Of a stretch of DNA of 64,000 nucleotides, positions 43,092-51,411 are shown piece by piece. How positions within the stretch are numbered: position 1 is the first letter of the stretch; each line of letters begins with the position of its first letter. The translations under genes were made by a program, and so were the position numbers. Below the pieces are notes generated by a model. It was not told where the DNA came from. It ran no database searches and saw only the letters and a list, made by a program, of their open reading frames with translations. This stretch comes from Novosphingobium taihuense (GTDB lineage Bacteria; Pseudomonadota; Alphaproteobacteria; Sphingomonadales; Sphingomonadaceae). The stretch lies in contig NZ_VLKJ01000001.1 of NCBI RefSeq assembly GCF_007830315.1, positions 558,001-622,000 of the forward strand, given 5' to 3'.

Positions 43092-43718
43092 TTACATCCC
43101 GAAGTATGCGCCGCCCTTCGCGCGCGCACTCTGCCACGCCGGGCGGGCGTGAACAGCTTCGACGAAGGCCGCGAGCTTGGGGAAGTGTGCGCCGGCCCCG
43201 TTCATCACCGCAATCTCCACCGGGAAGCTCATCATCACGTCCGCCCCCGTCCAGTCGTCACCGATAAAGTGGCCGGAGGGGCGCAGGATCTGTTCCATAT
43301 AACCGAAGTGCGAGGCCAACTGCTCGTCGATGCGCGGCTTCAACGGCTCGGCCGCATCGCCAAGGCGCGAGGTGTAGAGCTGCAGGAGGATCGGCGTCAT
43401 CGCCGACCCTTCGGCAAAGTGCATCAGTTCAAGATGGCGCAACGCCTCGTCCGACCCGGCGGCGGGCAGCCAGGCACCACTCCCATAGCGCTCGCACAGC
43501 ACCTGCACGATCGCTCCCGATTCCTCGATCACCCGGCCATCGATCTCGAGCAAGGGCGATTTGCCCAAGGGATGCACCGCCTTTAGTTCCGGCGGCGCCA
43601 GATTGGTCACGGCATCGCGTTGGTAGTGCCGGATTTCGTAGTCCACGCCCAGTTCCTCGAGCAGCCACAGGACCCGCTGCGAACGGCTGTTGTTGAGGTG
43701 GTGCACGATGATTGCCAT
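43092..43718 (-). CDS. Glutathione S-transferase family protein
   Basis: A 208-residue GST: thioredoxin-like N-terminal domain MAIIVHHLNNSRSQRVLWLLEEL with Ser in the NNSRSQR turn as likely glutathione-activating residue, cis-Pro in GKSPLL, EESGAIVQVL for gamma-glutamyl binding, and a helical C-terminal domain with GDDWTGADVMMSFP (the GST N-capping box). Activity on a given substrate cannot be inferred. AGGAG sits eight bases before the ATG at 43718; a GTG or ATG further out is unlikely. Confidence 0.9.
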   Translation of the reverse strand: MAIIVHHLNNSRSQRVLWLLEELGVDYEIRHYQRDAVTNLAPPELKAVHPLGKSPLLEIDGRVIEESGAIVQVLCERYGSGAWLPAAGSDEALRHLELMHFAEGSAMTPILLQLYTSRLGDAAEPLKPRIDEQLASHFGYMEQILRPSGHFIGDDWTGADVMMSFPVEIAVMNGAGAHFPKLAAFVEAVHARPAWQSARAKGGAYFGM

Positions 43719-43776
43719 GGTCGGGACTCCTGTTGGATTAACCGGAAGGTTAAACACCAACCATCAGAACGCAAAC

Positions 43777-43814
43777 AAAAAGCCCGCCCATTCCTGCCGG
43801 GGAATGCGCGGGCT
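43777..43814 (-). terminator. Intrinsic terminator of recA
   Basis: On the minus strand a 14-bp stem with one mismatch (AGCCCGC and CATTCC arms) with a six-base loop ends in TTTTT. It lies about 55 nt after the recA stop, before the GST gene. Confidence 0.85.
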
Positions 43815-43868
43815 CTTTGGTGTGGCAGGCGGGTGCGGATGGAGGCTGCACGCCCGCCGCCTTGAAGA

Positions 43869-44939
43869 TCAGACGTCGTCGTCCGCGTCCGGACCGACCA
43901 TCAGACCTTCGGCAACCTTGTCGGTGCGGCCACGTATCGCGGCTTCCAACCGGTCGCAAAGTTCACGGTTTTCGCGCAGGAAATTCTTGGCGTTCTCACG
44001 ACCCTGCCCGATGCGAATGGAGTCATAGCTGAACCAGGCGCCCGACTTCTCGACGAGCCCGGCCTTCACGCCGAGATCGAGTATCTCGCCGATCTTGGAA
44101 ATGCCCTCGCCATACATGATGTCGAATTCGACCTGCTTGAACGGCGGAGCGACCTTGTTCTTGACCACCTTCACGCGCGTGGCGTTGCCGACGATCTCGT
44201 CACGATCCTTGATCTGCCCGGTGCGGCGGATGTCGAGACGGACCGAAGCGTAGAACTTGAGTGCATTGCCGCCCGTCGTCGTCTCGGGGTTGCCGTACAT
44301 CACGCCGATCTTCATGCGCAGTTGGTTGATGAAGATCACCATGCAGCGTGAGCGGCTGATCGAACCGGTCAGCTTGCGCAGCGACTGGCTCATCAGGCGA
44401 GCCTGAAGACCGACGTGGCTGTCGCCCATCTCGCCTTCGATTTCGGCGCGGGGAACAAGCGCTGCGACCGAGTCCACCACCAGCACGTCGATCGCGTTCG
44501 AACGTACCAAGGTATCGGTGATTTCCAGCGCCTGCTCGCCAGTGTCGGGCTGCGAGACGATCAGGTTGTCGATGTCCACACCCAGCTTGCGGGCATAGAC
44601 CGGGTCCAGCGCGTGCTCGGCGTCGATGAAGGCAGCAGTGCCGCCGTTCTTCTGCGCCTCGGCAATCACGTGCAATGCGAGCGTGGTCTTGCCCGAGCTT
44701 TCCGGTCCGTAGACCTCGATCACGCGGCCGCGCGGCAATCCGCCCACGCCCAGCGCGATGTCAAGCCCGAGTGAGCCGGTGGAAATCGCTTCCACCTGCA
44801 TCGCTTCCTTCGAGCCCAGCTTCATTGCCGACCCCTTGCCGAACGCGCGGTCAATCTGCGCAAGGGCTGCGTCGAGCGCCTTCTGACGATCCATGTCCTT
44901 GATCTTACCTTCCTCGATGAGCTTGAGCTGAGCCGCCAT
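43869..44939 (-). CDS. recA: Recombinase A
   Basis: Strand-exchange ATPase and activator of LexA self-cleavage. The 356-residue protein has Walker A GPESSGKT (78-85), VYGPESS, the catalytic Glu in DAEHALDP, Walker [12 protein letters not shown], the L1/L2 DNA loops ([35 protein letters not shown]) and an acidic tail GPDADDDV. Upstream are a sigma-70 promoter and a LexA box that overlaps its -35, so it is SOS-controlled. ATG start with GGGAAAGAAG upstream; followed by a strong terminator. Confidence 0.98.
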   Translation of the reverse strand: MAAQLKLIEEGKIKDMDRQKALDAALAQIDRAFGKGSAMKLGSKEAMQVEAISTGSLGLDIALGVGGLPRGRVIEVYGPESSGKTTLALHVIAEAQKNGGTAAFIDAEHALDPVYARKLGVDIDNLIVSQPDTGEQALEITDTLVRSNAIDVLVVDSVAALVPRAEIEGEMGDSHVGLQARLMSQSLRKLTGSISRSRCMVIFINQLRMKIGVMYGNPETTTGGNALKFYASVRLDIRRTGQIKDRDEIVGNATRVKVVKNKVAPPFKQVEFDIMYGEGISKIGEILDLGVKAGLVEKSGAWFSYDSIRIGQGRENAKNFLRENRELCDRLEAAIRGRTDKVAEGLMVGPDADDDV

Positions 44940-44988
44940 GGCTTCTTTCCCTTGCTAGAGTTGGCTGACACGAGCCGTCAACAAGGGT

Positions 44989-45017
44989 TATGTACTCGTT
45001 GTGTTCCATTAGAACAA
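44989..45017 (-). promoter_or_regulatory. recA promoter
   Basis: On the minus strand, TTGTTC (45017-45012) is followed after exactly 17 nt by TACATA (44994-44989), a good sigma-70 pair about 50 nt before the start codon. The -35 overlaps the SOS box, so LexA binding would block it. Confidence 0.7.
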
Positions 45018-45026
45018 GAGAGGAAC
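45012..45026 (-). promoter_or_regulatory. LexA (SOS) box of recA
   Basis: GTTC-CTCTCTT-GTTC on the minus strand is an exact GTTC-N7-GTTC, the direct-repeat LexA operator of alphaproteobacteria. It overlaps the recA -35 hexamer. Confidence 0.88.
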
Positions 45027-45141
45027 GTTAAATTCCCTCCGTTATGGAAGCACGTTATCGCAAACACTTATCGCCAGAGGCTTTTCCCGATAGTCTGAGA
45101 TCTCGGAACGACGCTACGCGCGCTGTGACGAAGTTCGCTCC

Positions 45142-45156
45142 GTTCCGCAACAGTTC
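45142..45156 (+). promoter_or_regulatory. Second LexA-type box facing the atypical regulator gene
   Basis: GTTC-CGCAACA-GTTC on the plus strand is another exact GTTC-N7-GTTC, 116 bp from the recA box and 132 bp before the start at 45288. A third GTTC occurs nine bases earlier. By position it may put the rightward gene under SOS control. Confidence 0.6.
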
Positions 45157-45253
45157 CGGAGAGGCATCGGCGCATCATGCACCAACGCGAATCGCGCCAA
45201 ATCCGGCGCATTTACCGATGATCGCAATTGCAAGCTTCGCGCATATCTATAAA

Positions 45254-45271
45254 GTATATCTTTAGATATAC
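45254..45271 (+). promoter_or_regulatory. Perfect AT-rich palindrome upstream of the regulator start
   Basis: GTATATC and GATATAC are exact inverted repeats separated by TTTA, ending 16 bases before the ATG at 45288. An operator for autoregulation by the encoded winged-helix protein, or an overlapping -10 element, are both possible. Confidence 0.5.
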
Positions 45272-45287
45272 CGAAAGTTATAGGAAC

Positions 45288-46094
45288 ATGCCTTCCAATA
45301 GCCACTTGGGACATAATCCGCTTGCCTCCCGGCAAACGGATTTTGTCGTGAGTTTCGAACATGCAGTCCTGTCCGCAAGGCAGAGCCGCAATGGAGGGAT
45401 CAGCGCAAGGATTCTGCATTTCGGAAACGGGGCCCCGCCCGTCGAGGTTAACTGTGCGACGGCCTTTCAAGAAAACGCTCAAGTCTTTCGCATAGCCGAC
45501 GACTACACGTCCTTTATCGACGATAGACGCGAGACGTACAGTGTTATCTTCATTGTGGGAAGCGATCCGGGCCGCATCCGCAAGTTCATGCGAATTTATC
45601 GGCCATTACTGAAGAGCAAGGCCAAGATCGCCCTTCTGCGCGATGCAAGACCACAAGTGCGCGCGCAGATTCTGAATGTCGGATTTGACGACGTCTTCGA
45701 TGTCGAGATGGATCCAACCGAGGGACAGGCCCGCATCAAGGCCATTCTTGGCCGCATGGGCCAGCGGCAGACCGACGATCTGCTGCGCAATGTGCGTCAG
45801 TTGCACCTTCAGCACTATGTGATCTCGCCCCTTCTCGGCCGCGAATCACGGATCCTGTCGCTACTTGCCGCGGCGAAAGGGGCGCCCGTTCGCACAGAGC
45901 GGCTCACCGCGACTGGGAGGTCCGCGCTTCGCCCGATCTCTCCGAAGTCCCTCCAGGTCCTCATTTCAGGCCTGAGAGCCAAGTTGAAACCCACGATCAG
46001 CATCATGAGCCATGGATCGTCTGGATACGCCCTGCTGGATGCCTCTCCCGTGGCCGAACTTCTCGCCACCGCAGCAGTCGGGGCTGAACATTAG
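45288..46094 (+). CDS. Atypical response regulator: degenerate receiver plus winged-helix DNA-binding domain
   Basis: A 268-residue protein. Residues about 85-165 fold like the second half of a receiver (VIFIVGSDPGRIRKF, KAKIALLRD, VGFDDVFDVEM) but the phospho-acceptor Asp and conserved Lys are not present, so it is probably not phosphorylated. The C-terminal part (about 185-265) resembles the OmpR/PhoB winged helix: LGRESRILSLLAAAKGAPVRTERL, then SPKSLQVLISGLRAKL and SIMSHGSSGYALLD as the wing. The start ATG follows AGGA closely. It is divergent from recA, with an SOS-type box and a palindrome upstream, so a DNA-damage-linked regulator is a reasonable inference. Family assignment is by pattern only. 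Confidence 0.72.
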   Translation: MPSNSHLGHNPLASRQTDFVVSFEHAVLSARQSRNGGISARILHFGNGAPPVEVNCATAFQENAQVFRIADDYTSFIDDRRETYSVIFIVGSDPGRIRKFMRIYRPLLKSKAKIALLRDARPQVRAQILNVGFDDVFDVEMDPTEGQARIKAILGRMGQRQTDDLLRNVRQLHLQHYVISPLLGRESRILSLLAAAKGAPVRTERLTATGRSALRPISPKSLQVLISGLRAKLKPTISIMSHGSSGYALLDASPVAELLATAAVGAEH

Positions 46095-46161
46095 AGTCGC
46101 CAACCCGCGCGGCCGTCTTCTCAGGTTGGCAGACAGCGTCGAGCGCAATGATCGGCTTGGC

Positions 46162-46488
46162 ATGGACAGGGGCGCTAAGCAGCTTTGCGATCCCTTGTTG
46201 GCCGAACATCGCTTTGCGATCCAGGCGCCGGGGCTTGACGCGCACGCGATTGCCGATGCGATCCGTCGCTATGCCGACGGCGAGCACGAAACCGCTGCCT
46301 TTGCCGCGATCCCGGAATGTCTCGAGATTGCAGCGTTGGGCCTCGAATCATCGCACACGCATGTCGCCAAGGTTGTCATTGCCGGCATTCACAGCGGCTA
46401 CTCTCAAAATGCCTCGACGCTTCCCGCTGCCGTCTTCGCCGCATTCCTGCGCTGCCTCGCGCAAATTGCCAATGGGTTCGAGGACTAA
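46162..46488 (+). CDS. Unrecognised small protein downstream of the regulator
   Basis: From the ATG at 46162 the frame gives 108 residues (MDRGAKQLCDPLLAEHRFAI, AHAIADAIRRYADGEHETAAFAAIPECLEIAALGLESSHTHVAKVVIAGIHSG ... FAAFLRCLAQIANGFED). Codon use has high GC at third positions as in true genes of this genome. The frame stays open upstream to 46012, inside the regulator, so the real start may be earlier. It is an Ala-rich helical protein without signal peptide or motif I know. It lies in line after the regulator gene. Confidence 0.5.
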   Translation: MDRGAKQLCDPLLAEHRFAIQAPGLDAHAIADAIRRYADGEHETAAFAAIPECLEIAALGLESSHTHVAKVVIAGIHSGYSQNASTLPAAVFAAFLRCLAQIANGFED

Positions 46489-46501
46489 CACCAAACGGAA
46501 C

Positions 46502-46526
46502 GGGCCCGGAGATTTGCTCCGGGCCC
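46502..46526. terminator. Bidirectional terminator-like hairpin between the unknown gene and gdhA
   Basis: GGGCCCGGAG pairs perfectly with CTCCGGGCCC around ATTTG. It lies between convergent stops. T-runs on both sides are poor, so strength is uncertain. Confidence 0.55.
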
Positions 46527-46560
46527 ATCCTCACGGCTTCTCGCCGATTTCGTCCGTTCG

Positions 46561-47916
46561 CTATACCACGCCGAAGGCCAGCATCGCGTCGGCCACTTTC
46601 TTGAAGCCAGCGATGTTCGCCCCCTTCACGTAGTCGATGTACCCGCCACCCTGGTCGCCATAGGCAAGGCACGACTTGTGGATGCCTGCCATGATGTCCT
46701 TCAACATCTGCTGCAGTTCCTCTTCCTTCCAGGAACGGCGTTCGGAGTTCTGGCTCATCTCGAGGCCGGAGACGGCAACGCCACCTGCGTTCGAGGCCTT
46801 GCCCGGTGCGTAGAGGATCTTCGCGGCCTTGAACACGTGGACGCCGTCAAGGTCGGTCGGCATGTTCGCGCCTTCGGCCACCGCCTTGCAGCCATTGGCG
46901 ATGAGCATGCGTGCATCATCGCCGAGCAGTTCATTCTGCGTTGCGCAAGGCAGTGCCACGTCGCATGGCACGCCCCACGGCGTCTTGCCGGCGTGGAAGC
47001 TGGCCTTGGGGAAGGCCTCGACATATTCCTCGATGCGGCCGCGGCGATGGGTCTTGTGCGTCTTGACCCAGTCGATCTTCTCCTGATCGATCCCGTCGGG
47101 ATCGTGGATGTATCCGCCCGAATCCGAGAGCGTCAGTACCTTGCCGCCAAGCTGCACGATCTTCTCGGCCGCATGGGTGGCGACGTTGCCCGAGCCGGAG
47201 ATGACCGCCGTCTTGCCGGTCAGGTCCTCGCCCTTGGTCGCCAGCATGTTGGCGAGGAAGTAGACCGCACCATAGCCGGTCGCCTCGGTGCGGATGAGCG
47301 AGCCACCCCATTCGAGGCCCTTGCCGGTCAGCACCCCGGTGAAGTTGTTGGTGATGCGCTTGTACTGACCGAACATGAAGCCGATCTCGCGCCCGCCCAC
47401 GCCGATGTCACCGGCCGGAACGTCGACGTCTGCACCGATGTGGCGATAGAGTTCGGTCATGAACGACTGGCAGAAGCGCATGATCTCACGCACGCTCTTG
47501 CCCTTGGGATTGAAGTTGGACCCACCCTTGCCGCCGCCCATCGGCAGGCCGGTCAGCGCGTTCTTGAAGGTCTGCTCGAAGGCGAGGAACTTGAGCACCG
47601 ATTCGGTGACCGAAGGGTGGAAACGGATGCCGCCCTTGTAGGGGCCGATCGCATTGTTGTTCTGCACGCGCCATCCACGCTGCACGCGAATGTTGCCCTT
47701 GTCGTCCTCCCAGCAGACGCGGAAGGACACGACGCGGTCCGGCTCGGCTATGCGGCGCAGGATCTGCTGCGAGTGATACTCTTCCTTGTCCTGCATGAAC
47801 TCGAAGATGTCTTCGGCAACCTCCTGAACCGCCTGGACGAATTCGGGCTGGTAAGGATTGCGCTTCTTCACGCCTTCCATGAAGGTTGGCAGGTCAACAT
47901 GATCGGAAACGGCCAC
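46561..47916 (-). CDS. gdhA: NADP-specific glutamate dehydrogenase
   Basis: Reductive amination of 2-oxoglutarate to glutamate. The 451-residue protein starts at the GTG at 47916 (MAVSDHVDLPTFMEG), behind a strong GGGGGAGAG; an ATG at 47970 is in frame but without such a site and would give an odd N-terminal extension. Signatures: GGIRFHPSV, substrate lysine in LPMGGGKGG, VPAGDIGVGGREIGFMFGQYKR, TEATGYGAVYF and Rossmann loop ISGSGNVATHAAEK. Length matches the hexameric 450-residue NADP class. Confidence 0.95.
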   Translation of the reverse strand: MAVSDHVDLPTFMEGVKKRNPYQPEFVQAVQEVAEDIFEFMQDKEEYHSQQILRRIAEPDRVVSFRVCWEDDKGNIRVQRGWRVQNNNAIGPYKGGIRFHPSVTESVLKFLAFEQTFKNALTGLPMGGGKGGSNFNPKGKSVREIMRFCQSFMTELYRHIGADVDVPAGDIGVGGREIGFMFGQYKRITNNFTGVLTGKGLEWGGSLIRTEATGYGAVYFLANMLATKGEDLTGKTAVISGSGNVATHAAEKIVQLGGKVLTLSDSGGYIHDPDGIDQEKIDWVKTHKTHRRGRIEEYVEAFPKASFHAGKTPWGVPCDVALPCATQNELLGDDARMLIANGCKAVAEGANMPTDLDGVHVFKAAKILYAPGKASNAGGVAVSGLEMSQNSERRSWKEEELQQMLKDIMAGIHKSCLAYGDQGGGYIDYVKGANIAGFKKVADAMLAFGVV

Positions 47917-48087
47917 GGTACTCTCCCCCTGATCGGAGCCATCCAAGGCTCCCGATTTGGCCACCATCATGGTGGCCCGGCTTCGGCTGAGTGCGGCCCG
48001 TAACCTCCGCGTTCACGCATCGTGGCGAGTCGCGGTATCTGTTTGAACTACCTTAGCGCCTTTTCATCGCTACAAAAGCGATCGCGC

Positions 48088-49167
48088 TCATTGCGAAGAG
48101 TCAGAACGCTTCTTCTTGCCGAAAAGCTTGCGGAGGGTCACTTCGGTGTCCGGATTGACCTTGTCCAGCGGCGGCGGCGTCTCCTCGGCCTTCTCGCCGG
48201 TTCCACCGCCAGGCGCTTGGGGCGCGATGGCAGCATCCTCCCCGTCAACCGCCGAGGGCTCCAGTGGCACTTCCACAATCGTCGTGTCACCCGGCACCGT
48301 CCTGTCCGGCGAATCCGTTGCGGGCTGGTCGGGCACCGACATCGCGCCCCCTTCCCCTTCAGCTGGCTTTGACGGCTGATCGACAGCGGCGCTCCTCGCC
48401 GACTCGACGGTCCCTGCGGTCACGGTGCTTCGCGGCCCGTCACCAACGGGCGCGCGACCATCGTCGATGACCCGCGCCGTAGCGGCCTTGTCGGACGCAG
48501 ACGGCGCCAGCCCGATCGGAGCGCCTGCCGGTGCAGAGGACTTCTCCGGTGCCAGCGGCAGCCGGAAATCGCCGGGTGATTGCACCGGTTTCGCTACCGG
48601 GCCAACCAGCTTGGCAAGGCCGGCAATCTGCTCGGCCAGCACCTTGTCGACCGCGCCTGAGATCGTCTCGGTCTTGTAGCGCATGAAGCCACCGACAACG
48701 TACTCCCACAATATCCGCGTAGTCTTCCCGTCGCTCCCATCGACCGGCTTGAACGTGACCGTCATCGTGCCGTTGACCGCCTCGGACTGCAGCGGGCCCA
48801 ATCCCCCGACGAGGCGCAGCGCTCGGTAAGGTTCGGCATAGACCACCCGCATGTGCATGACCGAACCCGGCTTCTGCGTCGCTGGCGCCCCCTTGGGCAC
48901 GGGCAGCTTCTCGCAGAAGCAGCCGTTGGCAGACGGGTCCATGGTGAGGTTTGCAGCCTCGCCCGAAAAGGTGTGCTGCGGATTCCACCACAGCGATGGC
49001 GTGGTAAAGGCCTTCCACGCATCGGCAGGGCTCGCGGAAACCTCTGCGGTCACACGCACCACAAACCCGGCATCAGTCCGCGCGAGCACTTCGGCATGGG
49101 CAGGAGCGGATGCAACAACGGCGAGGCCGCACAGCCCCGCCGTCAGAAAATTCAGAGCCTTGGCCAT
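48088..49167 (-). CDS. Exported SRPBCC-fold protein with long disordered tail
   Basis: A 359-residue protein. After a signal peptide (MAKALNFLTAGLCGLAVVASAPAHA) comes an SRPBCC/polyketide-cyclase-like domain of about 150 residues (FVVRVTAEVSASPADAWKAFTTPSLWW, GCFCEKLP, VVYAEPYRALRL, GTMTVTFKPV, YVVGGF). The C-terminal half (about 190-359) is Pro/Ala/Ser/Glu-rich and likely disordered, ending in a basic KLFGKKKR. SRPBCC proteins bind hydrophobic ligands; the ligand here is unknown. GGAGG lies six bases before the ATG at 49167. It precedes adk in opposite polarity terms on the same strand, downstream of it. Confidence 0.78.
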   Translation of the reverse strand: MAKALNFLTAGLCGLAVVASAPAHAEVLARTDAGFVVRVTAEVSASPADAWKAFTTPSLWWNPQHTFSGEAANLTMDPSANGCFCEKLPVPKGAPATQKPGSVMHMRVVYAEPYRALRLVGGLGPLQSEAVNGTMTVTFKPVDGSDGKTTRILWEYVVGGFMRYKTETISGAVDKVLAEQIAGLAKLVGPVAKPVQSPGDFRLPLAPEKSSAPAGAPIGLAPSASDKAATARVIDDGRAPVGDGPRSTVTAGTVESARSAAVDQPSKPAEGEGGAMSVPDQPATDSPDRTVPGDTTIVEVPLEPSAVDGEDAAIAPQAPGGGTGEKAEETPPPLDKVNPDTEVTLRKLFGKKKRSDSSQ

Positions 49168-49212
49168 CGCGCGCCTCCGCCCGCACCGGGACGGGCGGGT
49201 CACGCACGCGTG

Positions 49213-49863
49213 TTAGCGCTTGCCGAGGATTGCCTCAATGGCTGCCGTAACCTCGTCCATGTCGGCCATGCCGTCGACACGGCTGACGATGCCTTGCGCT
49301 TCGTAGATCGGCAGGATCGGCGCGGTCTTGGCGCGATACTCGGCCATGCGGGTGCGCACGGTTTCCTCGTTGTCGTCAGGACGACGCTTGAACTCGTGAC
49401 CGCCGCACTTGTCGCAGGTACCTTCGACGGCAGGCTTCTCGAACGTATCGTGATAGCCCTTGCCGCAGGTTGCGCAGGTGTAACGTCCAGTGATGCGCTC
49501 GACGAGGGCATCTTCGTTGACGTCGAGCTCAATCACGTAATCGAGCTTCTTGCCGCGGCTTGCCAGAATTGCCTCGAGCGATTCGGCCTGCGGTGCGGTG
49601 CGGGGATAGCCGTCGAAGATTGCGCCCTGGCCCTCGGCCAAGGCATCAAGCTCGTCACCGATCAGCGCAGAGACGATCTCGTCCGAAACCAGCTGGCCTG
49701 CTTCCATCACGGCCTTGGCCTTGAGGCCAACCGGCGTCTGTGCCTTGACGGCAGCGCGGAGCATGTCGCCCGTCGAAAGCTGCTTCATGCCATGGCGTTC
49801 GACCAGGCGCTGGGCCTGCGTGCCCTTGCCCGCGCCCGGAGGCCCCAACAGGATGATGTTCAA
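49213..49863 (-). CDS. adk: Adenylate kinase
   Basis: Interconverts ATP, ADP and AMP. The 216-residue long-type enzyme has the P-loop LLGPPGAGKGTQA (7-19), STGDMLR, GYPRT AMP-binding motif and a LID with four cysteines (YTCATCGKGYH ... CDKCGG) that should hold zinc. The start is TTG at 49863, as the family opens directly with MNIILLGPPG and GAGGGGG lies upstream. It follows secY on the same strand, the widespread secY-adk order. Confidence 0.96.
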   Translation of the reverse strand: MNIILLGPPGAGKGTQAQRLVERHGMKQLSTGDMLRAAVKAQTPVGLKAKAVMEAGQLVSDEIVSALIGDELDALAEGQGAIFDGYPRTAPQAESLEAILASRGKKLDYVIELDVNEDALVERITGRYTCATCGKGYHDTFEKPAVEGTCDKCGGHEFKRRPDDNEETVRTRMAEYRAKTAPILPIYEAQGIVSRVDGMADMDEVTAAIEAILGKR

Positions 49864-49893
49864 GAGATCGTCCCCCTCATGCAGCTGCTGCCC

Positions 49894-51261
49894 TCAGCGC
49901 AGCCGTCCCTTCAGTTTCGCCTTCTTGATCAGGTCGCCATACTGGTGTGCCAGCAAGTGCGACTGGATCTGCGTAATGGTGTCGACCGTGACGTTGACCA
50001 CGATCAGCAGGCTGGTGCCGCCAAAGAACAGCGTCCCCATGCCCGTCTCCGCCATGATGAATTCCGGCACGACGCAGACGATGGTAATATATGCCGCACC
50101 AAGCACGGTGATGCGAGTTAGCACATAGTCCAAGTAGGTCTGGGTGTTCTTGCCCGGACGGATGCCCGGAATGAACCCGCCATTCTTCTTGAGGTTCTCG
50201 GCCGTCTCTTCCGGGTTGAACACCACGGCGGTGTAGAAGAACGAGAAGAAGATGATACCGAGCGCGTAGAACAGCATGTACAGCGGCTTGCCGTGGCCGA
50301 GGTACTGGTTCAGCGAGACGATCACCTGACCCATCGTGGTGTCGGGCGAGATCGACTTGCCGGCAAACTGCGTGATCGTCAGCGGCAGCAGCAGCAGCGA
50401 GCTCGCAAAGATCGGCGGGATCACGCCAGCGGTGTTCAGCTTCAGCGGCAGGTGGCTGCGGTCGGCATTCATCATGCCGCGCTGCGTCGCCCGCTTCGGA
50501 TACTGGATCAGCAACCTGCGCGTCGCACGCTCGAAGAAGCAGATCGCCAGAACGAGGCCGATCAGCATGATCACGATGCCGACGATCAGGAACGGCGAAA
50601 TCGAACCGGTGCGGCCGCCTTCGAACAGGTTGCCGAAGAACTTCGGCAGCTGCGCGACGATACCGGCCATGATGATCAGCGAAACGCCGTTGCCGATCCC
50701 GCGCGAGGTGATCTGCTCACCCAGCCACAGCAGGAACATCGTCCCGCCGATCAGCGAGATGACCGCACCAACGCGGAACAGCATGCCGGGGTTGACCACC
50801 GCCTGCAGACCGCTCGACGCGCCGTATGCTTCAAGCCCGGAGGCGAGCACCCAGCCCTGGATCGCGGTCAGCAGCACCGCGCCGTAGCGGGTGTACTGGT
50901 TGAGCTTCTTGCGCCCGCTCTCGCCTTCCTTCTTCATCGCGGCAAGCGCGGGGTGAAGCGAGGCGGCAAGCTGCACCACGATCGACGCGGTGATGTAGGG
51001 CATGACGCCCAGCGCGATGAGGCTCATGCGCTCGAGCGAGCCGCCCGAGAACGCGTTGAAAATGTCAAGAACCCCGCCGCGGGTCTGATCGTAGAGCGTC
51101 TCCATGATCAGCGGATTGACGCCGGGCAGCGGAACGAAGCTGAGGAACCGGAAGACGATGAGCGCGCCCACCGTGAACCAGATGCGCTTCTTGAGCTCGG
51201 TTGCCTTGGAGAAGTTGGCCAGATTGAGGTTGCTGGCGATGTTGTCGGCGCGTGATGCCAT
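49894..51261 (-). CDS. secY: Protein translocase subunit SecY
   Basis: Core channel of the Sec translocon. The 455-residue protein has ten membrane helices, with ASNLNLANFSKATELKKRIWFTVGALIVFR at the start, the plug-region PGVNP, IVVQLAAS, YARVLTT-type YGAVLLTAIQGW and the C-terminal QYGDLIKKAKLKGRLR ribosome-contacting tail. The ATG at 51261 has no clear Shine-Dalgarno. It lies 150 nt past rplO with a hairpin in between, and is followed by adk after 30 nt. Confidence 0.97.
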   Translation of the reverse strand: MASRADNIASNLNLANFSKATELKKRIWFTVGALIVFRFLSFVPLPGVNPLIMETLYDQTRGGVLDIFNAFSGGSLERMSLIALGVMPYITASIVVQLAASLHPALAAMKKEGESGRKKLNQYTRYGAVLLTAIQGWVLASGLEAYGASSGLQAVVNPGMLFRVGAVISLIGGTMFLLWLGEQITSRGIGNGVSLIIMAGIVAQLPKFFGNLFEGGRTGSISPFLIVGIVIMLIGLVLAICFFERATRRLLIQYPKRATQRGMMNADRSHLPLKLNTAGVIPPIFASSLLLLPLTITQFAGKSISPDTTMGQVIVSLNQYLGHGKPLYMLFYALGIIFFSFFYTAVVFNPEETAENLKKNGGFIPGIRPGKNTQTYLDYVLTRITVLGAAYITIVCVVPEFIMAETGMGTLFFGGTSLLIVVNVTVDTITQIQSHLLAHQYGDLIKKAKLKGRLR

Positions 51262-51375
51262 TTCGGGGTTCTAAGCCTTGCTGCGAGATCGGGCCCTGGG
51301 CCACGCATCTCGGACGTCTTGAGCTAGCCCATATAGTGCGGGGCGACGAAAGTCGAACCCCTGCAATGCCGAAAT

Positions 51376-51398
51376 CCCCGCCCGACTGGCGGGCGGGG
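51376..51398 (-). terminator. Terminator-like hairpin between rplO and secY
   Basis: CCCCGCCCG pairs perfectly with CGGGCGGGG around a five-base loop; on the minus strand it is followed by ATTTC, a short T-tract. It may attenuate read-through from the spc genes into secY. Confidence 0.5.
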
Positions 51399-51411
51399 AC
51401 CGGAAAAGTGC

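Larger units (their letters stand above)
44940..45287. other. 348-nt divergent control region between recA and the atypical regulator gene
   Basis: Holds the recA promoter and SOS box on the minus strand, a second GTTC-N7-GTTC box at 45142-45156, and an AT-rich stretch from 45225 with a palindrome just before the rightward gene. Frames crossing it are short and carry no recognisable protein. Confidence 0.7.

Noticed and set aside
47917..47970. Extension of GdhA to an upstream ATG at 47970
   Set aside because: No ribosome site there, while GGGGGAGAG stands right before the GTG at 47916, which gives the normal family length.
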